This document shows positions 8,229-17,036 of a stretch of DNA of 64,000 bases, piece after piece; position 1 is the stretch's first letter, and the number at the start of each line of letters is the position of its first letter. Source of the DNA: Ralstonia mannitolilytica (GTDB taxonomy: Bacteria > Pseudomonadota > Gammaproteobacteria > Burkholderiales > Burkholderiaceae); the NCBI RefSeq assembly GCF_905397375.1, contig NZ_CAJPVG010000002.1, forward strand, positions 310,001-374,000. The letters run 5' to 3'. The notes under the pieces are model-generated. The model saw only the letters and a list, made by a program, of their open reading frames with translations. It was not told where the DNA came from and searched no databases. The translations under genes were made by a program, and so were the position numbers.

Positions 8229-11200
8229 ATGGCACGCTTCTTTATCGACCGCCCGGTCTTTGCCTGGGTGATTGCGCTGGCCATCATCCTGGCCGGCGTG
8301 CTCGCGCTGCCGACCCTGCCGGTGGCGCAGTACCCGAACATCGCGCCGCCCAACGTCAGCATTTCGGCCACGTATCCGGGCGCCTCCGCGCGCACGGTGG
8401 AAAGCGCCGTGACCGCCATCATCGAGCGCGAGATGAACGGCGCGCCGGGGCTGCTGTACATGTCGTCGTCGTCCGATGCGGCGGGCAATGTGTCGATCAA
8501 CCTGTCGTTCAAGCAGGGTACGAGCCCTGACCTTGCCGCGGTGGAGGTACAGAACCGGCTGAAGATCGTCGAGGAACGGCTGCCGGAAGTGGTGCGCCGC
8601 AACGGCATCCGCATCGAGAAGGCGGCCGAGAACTACATGATGTATCTGTCGCTGTCGGCCGAGCGCGGGCGCTTCGACGGCATCGATCTGGGCGACCTTG
8701 CGTCGTCCGACCTGATCCCGCAACTGCGCCGTGTGCCGGGCGTCGGCACCGCGCAGCTGTTCGATGCCGAATACGCCATGCGTATCTGGCCCGATGCGGA
8801 CAAGCTGACTGCACTCGGCCTCACCGCCGGGGATGTGAGCGATGCCGTGCGCCGCTACAACGCGCGCATCACCGTGGGCGAGATCGGCAGTGGCGCGGTG
8901 CCGAACAGCGCGCCGATCAACGCAAGCGTGACGGGCGACGACGGCCTGACCACACCGGAGGCGTTCGGCGAGATTCCGCTGCGTGCCGACGCGCAGGGCC
9001 GCATGGTGCTGCTGCGCGACGTGGCGCGCGTGGAGCTGGGCGGCAGCGACTACCTGTACCTCTCGCGCCTGAACGGCAAGCCGGCGACGACCATCGGCAT
9101 CAAGCTCGCGCCGGGTGCCAATGCGGTGGGCGTCGCCAAGCGCGTGCGCGCGGTGCTGGACCAAGCGCAGGCGCATTTCCCGCCCGGCGTGCGCTACGAG
9201 GTCGCCTATGACAGCTCCCGTTTCGTCGGCATCGCGATCGAGCAGGTCCTCAAGACGCTGCTCGAAGCCGTGGTGCTGGTGTTCCTGGTGATGATGCTGT
9301 TCATGCAGAACCTGCGCGCGACGCTCATCCCGACGCTGGTGGTGCCCATCGCGCTGCTGGGCACGTTTGCCGTGATGCTCCCGCTGGGCTTCTCCATCAA
9401 CGTGCTGACGCTGTTCGGCCTGGTGCTGGCCATCGGCATCCTCGTCGACGATGCCATCGTGGTGGTGGAAAACGTCGAGCGCGTGATGCATGAAGAGGGG
9501 CTTTCTCCGCGCGAGGCGACGGCCAAGGCGATGCGGCAGATCAGCGGGGCCATCGTCGGCATCTCGCTGGTGCTGACGGCGGTGTTCGTGCCGATGGCGT
9601 TCTTTGGCGGCGCGGTGGGCAATATCTACCGGCAGTTTTCGCTGTCGCTGGCGGTGTCGATGGTGTTTTCGGCCTTCCTGGCGCTCACGCTGACGCCGGC
9701 GCTGTGCGCGACCGTGCTCAAGCCCGTGCGCGGGCATGGCGCCGAACGCAAGGGCTTCTTTGGCGCGTTCAACCGCGGCTTTGCGCGATTGACGGCCCGC
9801 TACCAGGGCGGCGTCGCCAGGCTGCTCAACCGCACGGGGCGCGCGCTCATCGCATACGGAACCGTCATCGGCGTGGCGGTGCTGCTCTTCATGCGATTGC
9901 CGACCGCCTTCCTGCCCGAGGAAGACATGGGCGAGTTCATGACCATCGTGCAATTGCCGACCGGCGCCACGCAGGCGCAGACACTCGACGTCGTGCGGCA
10001 GGCGGAGCATTACTTCATGACGCAGGAGCCGGCGGTGGCGTCCACGCTCGCCATCACGGGCTTCAGTCTGTACGGCAACGGCCAGAACGCGGCCATGCTG
10101 TTCCTGACGCTCAAGGACTGGAAGCAACGCAACGGCGCTGACCAGCACGTCGATGCCGTGGTCGAGCGCGCCAATGCCGCCTTCGGCAAGATCAAGAGCG
10201 CGACCGTCATGGCGATGAACTCGCCCGCGCTGCCAGAGCTGGGCAGCAAGCCCGGCTTCGACCTGCGCCTGCAGGACCGCAGCGGCGCCGGCTACGAGCG
10301 CCTCGTGCAGGCACGGGAGCGCATGCTCACCGAAGCCGCGAAGCACCCGGCGCTGGCCGAAGTCACGTTTGCAGGCCAGGGCGATGCGCCGCAGGTGCTG
10401 ATCGACGTAGACCGCAAGAAGGCGCTGTCGATGGGCGTGTCGATCGAGGACATCAACCGCACGCTCGCAGTGATGTTCGGCTCGGACTATGCGGGCGATT
10501 TCGTCTACCGCAACCAGGTGCGCCGCGTCATCGTGCAGGCCGACGGCAAGCAGCGCGTCTCGGTCGAGCAGCTCGGCCGCATGCACGTGCGCAACGCGGC
10601 CGGTGCGATGGTGCCGCTCTCCGCCTTCACCACGTCCAAGTGGGTCGTCGGGCCGCTCAAGCTCGACCGCTACAACGGGTTCCCCGCCATGACGATCACC
10701 GGCTCGCCCGCGCCCGGCCATAGCTCCGGCGAGGCCATGGCGGCGATGGAGTCGATCGCACGCGCGCTGCCCGACGGCTTCGGCTACGAGTGGACGGGCC
10801 AATCGTTCGAAGAGCGCCTGTCGGGTGCGCAGGCGCCGGCGCTGTTTGCGTTGTCGATCCTGGTGGTGTTCCTGTGCCTGGCGGCGCTGTACGAAAGCTG
10901 GTCGATTCCGCTGGCCGTCATGCTGGTCGTGCCGCTTGGCGTGCTGGGGGCGCTGCTGGGCGCCACGCTGCGTTTCCTGCCCAACGACATCTACTTCAAG
11001 GTCGGGCTCATTGCGACCATCGGCCTGTCGGCCAAGAACGCGATCCTAATCATCGAAGTGGCCAAGGATCTGGTGGCGCAAGGCATGGGCCTGATTGAAG
11101 CCACGCTGGAGGCCGCGCGGCTGCGCTTCCGACCGATCGTGATGACGTCATTGGCATTTACATTTGGCGTGGTGCCACTGGCGATGGCGAGCGGCGCGGC

Positions 11201-11387
11201 ATCGGCCAGCCAGCGGGCCATCGGGACGGGCGTGCTGGGCGGCATCATCACGGCAACGGTGCTGGCGGTGTTCCTGGTGCCGGTGTTCTTCGTGGTCGTG
11301 CGGCGCGTGTTCAAGGGCAGCGAGCGGCAGCGCCGGCTCGATGCGGCACACGAGCACGAGGTGACGGGGCGCGGGCCCGCGGCCTGA
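8229..11387 (+). CDS. RND multidrug efflux permease (HAE1/AcrB family)
   Basis: 1052 residues, matching AcrB/MexB. It is the proton-driven inner-membrane pump of a tripartite efflux system. The start MARFFIDRPVFAWVIA and QYPNIAPPNVSISATYPGA are family hallmarks; the paired proton-relay aspartates sit at Asp407-Asp408 in GILVDDAIVVVEN, the same numbering as AcrB. Two periplasmic loops and twelve helices are evident. The start at 8229 follows the adaptor stop by 2 bases. No outer-membrane channel gene follows, so a TolC/OprM-type partner must be encoded elsewhere. Its stop TGA directly abuts the stop of the convergent hydrolase (TGATCA). Confidence 0.95.
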   Translation: MARFFIDRPVFAWVIALAIILAGVLALPTLPVAQYPNIAPPNVSISATYPGASARTVESAVTAIIEREMNGAPGLLYMSSSSDAAGNVSINLSFKQGTSPDLAAVEVQNRLKIVEERLPEVVRRNGIRIEKAAENYMMYLSLSAERGRFDGIDLGDLASSDLIPQLRRVPGVGTAQLFDAEYAMRIWPDADKLTALGLTAGDVSDAVRRYNARITVGEIGSGAVPNSAPINASVTGDDGLTTPEAFGEIPLRADAQGRMVLLRDVARVELGGSDYLYLSRLNGKPATTIGIKLAPGANAVGVAKRVRAVLDQAQAHFPPGVRYEVAYDSSRFVGIAIEQVLKTLLEAVVLVFLVMMLFMQNLRATLIPTLVVPIALLGTFAVMLPLGFSINVLTLFGLVLAIGILVDDAIVVVENVERVMHEEGLSPREATAKAMRQISGAIVGISLVLTAVFVPMAFFGGAVGNIYRQFSLSLAVSMVFSAFLALTLTPALCATVLKPVRGHGAERKGFFGAFNRGFARLTARYQGGVARLLNRTGRALIAYGTVIGVAVLLFMRLPTAFLPEEDMGEFMTIVQLPTGATQAQTLDVVRQAEHYFMTQEPAVASTLAITGFSLYGNGQNAAMLFLTLKDWKQRNGADQHVDAVVERANAAFGKIKSATVMAMNSPALPELGSKPGFDLRLQDRSGAGYERLVQARERMLTEAAKHPALAEVTFAGQGDAPQVLIDVDRKKALSMGVSIEDINRTLAVMFGSDYAGDFVYRNQVRRVIVQADGKQRVSVEQLGRMHVRNAAGAMVPLSAFTTSKWVVGPLKLDRYNGFPAMTITGSPAPGHSSGEAMAAMESIARALPDGFGYEWTGQSFEERLSGAQAPALFALSILVVFLCLAALYESWSIPLAVMLVVPLGVLGALLGATLRFLPNDIYFKVGLIATIGLSAKNAILIIEVAKDLVAQGMGLIEATLEAARLRFRPIVMTSLAFTFGVVPLAMASGAASASQRAIGTGVLGGIITATVLAVFLVPVFFVVVRRVFKGSERQRRLDAAHEHEVTGRGPAA

Positions 11388-12215
11388 TCACTCGGCAGTG
11401 GCGATGCTCTTGCACCTGGCTGTGCCTACAGCTGGGTCGAAGCCGAAGAAGCCGAGAACCTCCGCTGCGACCTGATCGCGGTCGTTGTCCACGCAGATCA
11501 TGTGGTAGCTGTTTTCCAGCACCACGGTGCGCGCGCGGGGCAGCGCCGCCTGCAGCGTCTGCGCGGAGCGCAGGCTGGTGAGTTCGTCTTCGCGCGCGTG
11601 GATGATGAGCGTCTCGCACCGCGTGCCGGGCGCCGCGTCCCGTGCCCAGCGCCGCAGGCGGTCGACCTGCCGGATGCAGGCCAGCGGCACCCAGGGGTAG
11701 TGGAAGCTGTCGCCGCGCGCGAGCTTGGCCTTGATGATCCGCCGCAACAGTGGGTTCTTGATGCCGAACGGCTCGTCTTCTTCCACGCGCATGCGCGCTG
11801 CCATGCCGGGAATGCGATACACCGCGTGCCGCAGCTCCCGATACCACGGCGTCGACCAGCCGTCGATATGGATGGGCGTGGCCAGCAAGGCGAGGCGGTC
11901 CTGCGGCCGGTCGATGCCGTGGCGGACACGGTGCGCCAGCACGAGCGCCAGCAACGCCCCCATGCACATGCCCGCGATGTGTACGGTTGCATGCTCGGCA
12001 ATGAGCTCGCGGTACGCTTGCGCGAGTGTTTCCAGCCACGCTTCGGCCCCCGTGCCGACGAGGTCCTGCGGATGCGTGCCGTGTCCGGGCAGGGTCGGCG
12101 CGTGCGTTGCCGCGCCGGCACTGCGCAGCGCTTTCTGTAGCACGCCCAGGTCATAGGCCGTACCGCCCAGGCCGTGGATCAGCAGCACCGCCGTGCTGCC
12201 ACGCTGCATCGTCAC
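11388..12215 (-). CDS. Alpha/beta hydrolase with a cysteine nucleophile elbow
   Basis: 275 residues; carboxylesterase/thioesterase-like alpha/beta-hydrolase fold. Oxyanion loop HGLGG at 14-18, then the elbow GMCMG with Cys84 where most members carry Ser, a candidate acid Asp210 (HARED) and His238 (NSYHM). A GxCxG elbow is known in dienelactone hydrolases; overall this protein looks more like Est30-type esterases. The GTG start overlaps the stop of the MASE1-PAS gene by 4 bases (GTGA), implying coupled translation; ATG 12209 is an alternative. Substrate unknown. Confidence 0.85.
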   Translation of the reverse strand: MTMQRGSTAVLLIHGLGGTAYDLGVLQKALRSAGAATHAPTLPGHGTHPQDLVGTGAEAWLETLAQAYRELIAEHATVHIAGMCMGALLALVLAHRVRHGIDRPQDRLALLATPIHIDGWSTPWYRELRHAVYRIPGMAARMRVEEDEPFGIKNPLLRRIIKAKLARGDSFHYPWVPLACIRQVDRLRRWARDAAPGTRCETLIIHAREDELTSLRSAQTLQAALPRARTVVLENSYHMICVDNDRDQVAAEVLGFFGFDPAVGTARCKSIATAE

Positions 12216-13498
12216 AGCGCCGTCTCAATCGACCACGTGCCGGCCACCAGCGCCGTATTGCCCATTGCATCCGTGAGCGGCCCGCCGGTATCGACGACGG
12301 TGTGCAGCGTGCCGTCGCGGGCGGTGATGCGCAGCGTCTGGCGGCGGGCGGGCGTCGCCGCTTCATCGTCCAGCGGTGCCGCGCCGAGCCAGCGTGCGCG
12401 CAGCGCATCACGGTCGTCCGGATGCACGAGCTGCAGCACGGTCGACACCGAGGCCATGCTGGCCGCGTCGTGCCCGAAGGCAAGCACCACGTCGCCGCCC
12501 CAGTCGATGCGGCCGCTGGCCGGGTCGATGGTGTACACCAGCTGGCTCGATGCCGCCAGCGCCAGTTCCACACGGTTCTGCCATTGCGCGCTTTGCTCGT
12601 GCAGTTGCTCGCGCGTGGTCTTGAGCGCGCTCACCAGCAGCACCAGCAGCGCGGCGATGCCCAGATACAGCTGCGCTTCCAGCAGCGACTGGCCATAATG
12701 CTGGTCCAGCACGGCGAACGGGCCGTCGCCCTCGGCGGTTTGCGTCAGCGCCGTCAACGTCAGCAGCAGCACCGCCAGCGAGCCGCCGCGTCCGCCCCAC
12801 AGCAGCGCCACCACCACGGCAAAGAACAGCGGCACGTACGTCAGCGCAAAGCCAACGCCGGCGCCAAATTTCATGACGCTGTTGCCATCGAAGATCAGGT
12901 AGGCCGACAGCGCCAGCGCGATGAACGCTGCCAGCCCGAGCAGGAAGTCGGTGCGGTCCGTGCCGCCCGAGCGGAAGGCGCGGAAGCGCGACCACGCGGC
13001 CAGCACCGGCGTGACGATCAGCACGCCAAGGAAGTCCGAGGCCGCCCAGATGCGCAGCACGTGCCCGAACGCGCCATCCTGCGACCACGCAAACCATGCC
13101 GCGCCGAACAGCGCACCGAGCAGGGCGCTGAACGCACCGGCCGCCAGCATCGCGCGCAGGAAGTACAGGCCCTCGAGCGGCACGCGCGCCAGCCGCACCA
13201 GGGCCACGGCCAGGGCTGCGCTGCCGGCCTCGTCGAGCACGAACAGCATTGCGTGTGCGGGGTTGGTCCGCTCGATGGCCGCCAGCGCCAACTGCGCCAC
13301 GGCAAACGCGGCGCCCAGTCCCGGCCATTCGCGGTACGGCCGCAGCATGAACGCAGCCATGGTCACGCCGGCCGGCAGCCAGAGATAGCCCGTCATGTCG
13401 ACCGGCCCGTTCAGCCGATGCGACACGATGGCGGCAACCAGGTACAGCGCACCCCACAGGACGGTGGCGACGGTGGTGGAAGGGCGGTTCAGTGGCAT
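12212..13498 (-). CDS. MASE1-domain membrane sensor with PAS domain, no output domain
   Basis: 428 residues. About eight helices (1-290) resemble MASE1, starting with an LWGALYLVAAIVSHRL helix and the YLWLPAGVTMA segment. A short coiled region leads to a PAS domain (about 315-428) with VHPDDR and a terminal PAC-like strand. The protein ends there: no histidine kinase, GGDEF or EAL domain follows, although MASE1 normally feeds such outputs. ATG 13498 has GAGGG nine bases upstream. The 4-base overlap with the downstream hydrolase suggests they act together. A shorter ancestral remnant is the alternative. Confidence 0.8.
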   Translation of the reverse strand: MPLNRPSTTVATVLWGALYLVAAIVSHRLNGPVDMTGYLWLPAGVTMAAFMLRPYREWPGLGAAFAVAQLALAAIERTNPAHAMLFVLDEAGSAALAVALVRLARVPLEGLYFLRAMLAAGAFSALLGALFGAAWFAWSQDGAFGHVLRIWAASDFLGVLIVTPVLAAWSRFRAFRSGGTDRTDFLLGLAAFIALALSAYLIFDGNSVMKFGAGVGFALTYVPLFFAVVVALLWGGRGGSLAVLLLTLTALTQTAEGDGPFAVLDQHYGQSLLEAQLYLGIAALLVLLVSALKTTREQLHEQSAQWQNRVELALAASSQLVYTIDPASGRIDWGGDVVLAFGHDAASMASVSTVLQLVHPDDRDALRARWLGAAPLDDEAATPARRQTLRITARDGTLHTVVDTGGPLTDAMGNTALVAGTWSIETAL

Positions 13499-13520
13499 CC
13501 GGGTTTCCCTCGGTGAAAAC

Positions 13521-13557
13521 GAAAAAAAACCGCGCCGGCCCGGGTGCCGTGCGCGGT
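13521..13557 (-). terminator. Intrinsic terminator after the GST gene
   Basis: Arms ACCGCGC (13529-13535) and GCGCGGT (13551-13557), with a GC-rich loop that can pair further. On the minus strand the stem is followed by eight U residues (complement of 13522-13529). It closes the leftward GST transcript. Confidence 0.75.
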
Positions 13558-13590
13558 GGGTGATGCTACCGCAGTTGCTTTGGGGGCCGC

Positions 13591-14232
13591 TTACACGACC
13601 GGCAGCGCGAGCACTGAACGCGCTGCACGCCGATCGCGCAGCTCGGCCATCCACCGTTCGAGGTTGGGACGGGACGGGCGGTCCATCGGCAAGCCCAGCC
13701 AGCGGTGCGTGGCGCAGCCGCAGGCAATGTCGGCCATGGTGAAGCGCTGGCCGGCTACGTAGGGCTGCTTGGCAAGCACCGTGTCTAGGATGGCCGTTGC
13801 GCGTTCGGCCGACTTGCGCGAGCGCTCGATGCGTTCGGCGTCGCGCTCATCCTCGGGCGTGCGGACGAGTTGCATGAACGCGTCGACCATCGCCGGGCTG
13901 TACGACGTGGTCTGCCAGTCCATCCAGCGGTCGGCATCGGCGCGTTCGTGCAACTCCAGCGGATACAGCGTGCCCGGGCCGTAGCGCGCCGACAGATACC
14001 GCACGATGGCGTTCGATTCCCACAGCACGAAGCGGCTGTCGCCGGCATCGTCCACGCCGTCTTCAATGACGGGGATCATGCCGTTGGGGTTCATTGCCAG
14101 GAATTGGGGTGTGTTGACGCCTCCGAAGGCGCCGCCGACGTCGATGCGCTCGTGGTCCAGCGACAGCTCATGCGCGCACCAGACCACTTTCTGCACGTTG
14201 ACCGAAGAGAGTCTTCCCCAGATCCGCAACAT
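13591..14232 (-). CDS. Glutathione S-transferase family protein
   Basis: 213 residues. N-terminal thioredoxin-fold half (LRIWGRLSSVNVQKVVW; substrate-side motif NPNGMIPVIED; WESNAIVRYLS for glutathione gamma-glutamyl contact), then an all-helical C-terminal half. ATG 14232 follows AAAGGAG, so it was chosen over longer readings. Cytosolic; likely conjugates or isomerises electrophiles with glutathione, exact substrate unknown. It is last in a leftward run with a PLP aminotransferase 35 bases upstream. Confidence 0.9.
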   Translation of the reverse strand: MLRIWGRLSSVNVQKVVWCAHELSLDHERIDVGGAFGGVNTPQFLAMNPNGMIPVIEDGVDDAGDSRFVLWESNAIVRYLSARYGPGTLYPLELHERADADRWMDWQTTSYSPAMVDAFMQLVRTPEDERDAERIERSRKSAERATAILDTVLAKQPYVAGQRFTMADIACGCATHRWLGLPMDRPSRPNLERWMAELRDRRAARSVLALPVV

Positions 14233-14267
14233 CGACGACGGCTCCTTTCTCAAGTCGTGACGTAAAT

Positions 14268-15458
14268 TTAGGCGGCCTTCGGCGTGAGCGCCGCGATTTC
14301 TGCGCGGATGAGTTCGCCCAGCACCGCAATACCTTGTTCGATGCGCTCCGGCGGCACCGTCACGAATGCCAGGCGCAGCGTATTGCGACGCGGCGCGTTG
14401 GCATAGAACGGCGCACCGGGCACGAACGCCACATTGCGCGCGACGGCCTTTTCCAGCAAGGTCATGGTGTCGATGCCCTCGGGCACTTCCACCCAGATGA
14501 ACATGCCGCCTTCCGGGCGGTTCCAGTGCACGCCGGCCGGCATGTGGCGCTGGAGCGATTCGAGCATCGCTTCGCACTGCTTGCCGTACAGCGCCCGGAT
14601 CGTCGGGATATGCGAGTCGAGCAGCCCGGTCTTCAGCACTTCGTATGCCACGCGCTGCGTGAAGCTGGGCGTATGCAGGTCGGAAGCCTGCTTGGCCTGC
14701 ACGAGTTTGAAGTGGATGGGCTCGGGCGCGATGATGTAGCCCAGGCGCATACCCGGCGCGAGGATCTTCGAGAACGAGCCCATGTAGATCACGCCGTCCG
14801 GGTTGAGCGAGCGCAGCGAGGGCAGCTGGTCGCCGGTATAGCTCAGTTCGCCGTATGGGTCGTCTTCCACCAGAAGCACGCCGAGTTCCTTCGCACGGGC
14901 CACCAGGGCGTGGCGGCGGTCCAGCGGCAGGCGGCGGCCGGTCGGGTTCTGGAAATTCGGGATCGTGTAGAAGAAGCGTGCGCCGGCCGCCAGTTCGGGC
15001 GTCAGGGCGTCGGGCAGCAGGCCCTTGTCGTCGGTCGGCACGGACGCATAGGCCGGCTCGAACAGCGAGAACGCCTGCAGCGCCCCCAGATACGTGGGCG
15101 TTTCGACCAGCACCTTGCTTTGCGGGTCGATGAAGATCTTGCCCAGCAGGTCCAGGCCCTGCTGCGATCCCGTGGTGATCAGCACGCGCGAGGCCGTCGT
15201 GCCGTGGCGCTGGGCAATCCATTCGCGCAATGTCGACAGGCCCTCGGTGGGCGTGTACTGCAGCGACGCCTGCGGGTTGTCGGCAAACATGCGGGCGCAC
15301 GCCGCCTGAATCGCTTCGACCGGGAAGGTGACGGGGGCAGGCAGGCCGCCGGCAAACGAAATCACCTCGGGGCGTTCGGTGATCTTGAGGATTTCCCGGA
15401 TCGCCGAGCTCGTGAGCTTCTGAGCGCGGCTGGAGAAGGTACAGGAAGCGTGGTCCAT
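14268..15458 (-). CDS. PLP-dependent aminotransferase, fold type I (2-aminoadipate/LysN-like)
   Basis: 396 residues, class I/II aminotransferase. The start includes EVISFAGGLPAP, typical of the LysN/MocR-related AT-I group. PLP site: NPTG region FQNPTGR, Asp-Tyr type DDPYGEL, and SFSKILAPGMRLGY with the Schiff-base lysine. No N-terminal DNA-binding domain, so it is an enzyme, not a MocR regulator. Probably transfers amino groups from 2-aminoadipate, branched-chain or aromatic amino acids. RidA upstream fits: it clears reactive enamines made by PLP enzymes. Confidence 0.9.
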   Translation of the reverse strand: MDHASCTFSSRAQKLTSSAIREILKITERPEVISFAGGLPAPVTFPVEAIQAACARMFADNPQASLQYTPTEGLSTLREWIAQRHGTTASRVLITTGSQQGLDLLGKIFIDPQSKVLVETPTYLGALQAFSLFEPAYASVPTDDKGLLPDALTPELAAGARFFYTIPNFQNPTGRRLPLDRRHALVARAKELGVLLVEDDPYGELSYTGDQLPSLRSLNPDGVIYMGSFSKILAPGMRLGYIIAPEPIHFKLVQAKQASDLHTPSFTQRVAYEVLKTGLLDSHIPTIRALYGKQCEAMLESLQRHMPAGVHWNRPEGGMFIWVEVPEGIDTMTLLEKAVARNVAFVPGAPFYANAPRRNTLRLAFVTVPPERIEQGIAVLGELIRAEIAALTPKAA

Positions 15459-15567
15459 GGTGTGGTCCTAGTGTTGCGCAGCGCCCACCTCGTGAGCAGG
15501 CGCCACAGGTGGGCAAAACGGGTAGGATAGCAGGCAACGGCCCGGCCTTGCCGGGCCGAAGCGGTGC

Positions 15568-16038
15568 TCAGGCGACTTCTGCAATCAGCTCGATCTCGAC
15601 GCACGCGCCCAGCGGAATCTGCGCGACGCCGAACGCGCTGCGGGCGTGCTTGCCGGCCTCGCCAAACACCTCGGCGAGCAGTTCCGACGCGCCGTTGGTG
15701 ACCAGGTGCTGCTCGGTGAAGTCGGGCGTGGAGTTGACCAGGCTCATCACCTTGACGATGCGCTTGACGCGGGAAAGGTCGCCGCCCAGGTGGGCCGACA
15801 GCGTGGCCATCAGGTCGATGGCGATCGCGCGCGCGGCGGCCTTGCCTTCTTCGGTGGTCATGTCGGCGCCGAGCTTGCCGACCCACGGCTTGCCGTCCTT
15901 CTTGGCGATGTGGCCCGACAGGAACACCTGGTTGCCGGTCTGCGCGGCCATGACGTAGGCGGCGGCGGGGGCGCCGGCGGCGGGCAGTTCGATACCCAGT
16001 TGCTTGAGCTTGGCCTGGGCGTCGTGCGTGGCGGACAT
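15568..16038 (-). CDS. RidA family enamine/imine deaminase-like protein
   Basis: 156 residues, YjgF/YER057c/UK114 fold. The C-terminal segment ARSAFGVAQIPLGACVEIE carries the conserved Arg (RidA Arg105 position) and Glu. It is longer than classical RidA (about 128 residues) because of an extended N-terminal part, as in a distinct RidA-like subgroup of about 150 residues. ATG 16038 has AAGGAG upstream. Cytosolic trimer expected. Neighbouring PLP enzymes suggest a role in 2-aminoacrylate or imine clearance, but this subgroup may act on other substrates. Confidence 0.88.
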   Translation of the reverse strand: MSATHDAQAKLKQLGIELPAAGAPAAAYVMAAQTGNQVFLSGHIAKKDGKPWVGKLGADMTTEEGKAAARAIAIDLMATLSAHLGGDLSRVKRIVKVMSLVNSTPDFTEQHLVTNGASELLAEVFGEAGKHARSAFGVAQIPLGACVEIELIAEVA

Positions 16039-16084
16039 GAAGACTCCTTGTGTTGAAGCAGTGAGCAAAATCGGACGGATGACG

Positions 16085-17026
16085 CTAGCGGCGCACGGAC
16101 GTCCGCCGGCCGATGCCGACCACGGCAATCACTGCCAGCGCAAACAGCGCCGTGGGCGCATCCAGCGACTCGCCGAGCAGCAGCCAGCCGCCAATGAGCG
16201 TCATGAAGGGTTGCAGCAATTGTATCTGGCCGACCCGGGCCACACCGCCCGCGGCCAGGCCCGAATACCAGAACAGGAAGCCGACGAACATGGAGAACGC
16301 AGACACGTATGCCAGCCCCATCCATGCGCGGGCCGATGCGTGCGCCAGCGCCTCGGCCTGGTGCGTGGACGGCAGCCACGCCAGCGCGCCCACCATCGGC
16401 AACAGCACGGGCAGCGAGATGACCAGCGCCCAGGCAATGGTCTGCATGCCGCCCAGCTCGCGCGAGAGCCTGCCGCCCGTCGCATAGCCGAGCGCGCCCG
16501 TCACCATGGCGGCAAACAGCAGCCAGTCCGCCCGGTGCAGGGCTCCCCCACCTTGCAGCAGCGCAAAGGAAACGACGAGCGCGCTGCCCATCACCGCGCA
16601 CAGCCAGAACGCGACGGACGGCCGCTCGCGCCCGAACCACACCGCAAACACGGCGGTGGCCAGGGGCAGCAGGCCGGTGATGATGGCGCCGTGCGCGGCC
16701 GGCACGTCCTGCATCGCCAGCGACGAGAACAGCGGGAAGCCCACCACCACGCCCATCGCCGTCACGGCCAGCTGCCACCATTGGCGGCCCCGCGGGCGTC
16801 TGGCGACGGAGAAGGCGCCCGTTGCGGCCAGCAGCGCCAGCGCCAGCGCGCTCGCCAGCACCGCGCGCGCCAGCGCCACGAAGGTGGCGTCCAGCTCGGC
16901 GACGGCCATGCGCGTGAACGGCAGCGTCTGGCTGAAGATGGCCACGCCGATGAAGCCGAGCAGCATGCCGCGGCGTTCAGCGTGGTCCGGGGCACGCGCG
17001 AGGGGCAGGGAGGCGGGCCTGGTCAT
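16085..17026 (-). CDS. EamA/DMT-family transporter
   Basis: 313 residues with ten hydrophobic helices in two EamA repeats; the second ends GGWLLLGESLDAPTALFA, a usual EamA closing motif. Inner-membrane exporter of amino acids or other metabolites; substrate not evident. ATG 17026 is used; a TTG at 17047 would overlap the upstream gene. It begins 10 bases after the AlaX-type gene stop, so the two are probably cotranscribed. Confidence 0.87.
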   Translation of the reverse strand: MTRPASLPLARAPDHAERRGMLLGFIGVAIFSQTLPFTRMAVAELDATFVALARAVLASALALALLAATGAFSVARRPRGRQWWQLAVTAMGVVVGFPLFSSLAMQDVPAAHGAIITGLLPLATAVFAVWFGRERPSVAFWLCAVMGSALVVSFALLQGGGALHRADWLLFAAMVTGALGYATGGRLSRELGGMQTIAWALVISLPVLLPMVGALAWLPSTHQAEALAHASARAWMGLAYVSAFSMFVGFLFWYSGLAAGGVARVGQIQLLQPFMTLIGGWLLLGESLDAPTALFALAVIAVVGIGRRTSVRR

Positions 17027-17036
17027 GGCGTGCTGT

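Noticed and set aside
7818..10802. 994-codon open frame antisense to the RND pump
   Set aside because: Shadow of a high-GC gene: composition is Arg/His/Ala-rich, no family resemblance, entirely opposite to a clear AcrB homologue.
13591..15538. 648-codon minus-strand frame joining GST with upstream sequence
   Set aside because: Its first two thirds are an alternate frame of the aminotransferase; GST begins at ATG 14232 with its own AAAGGAG.
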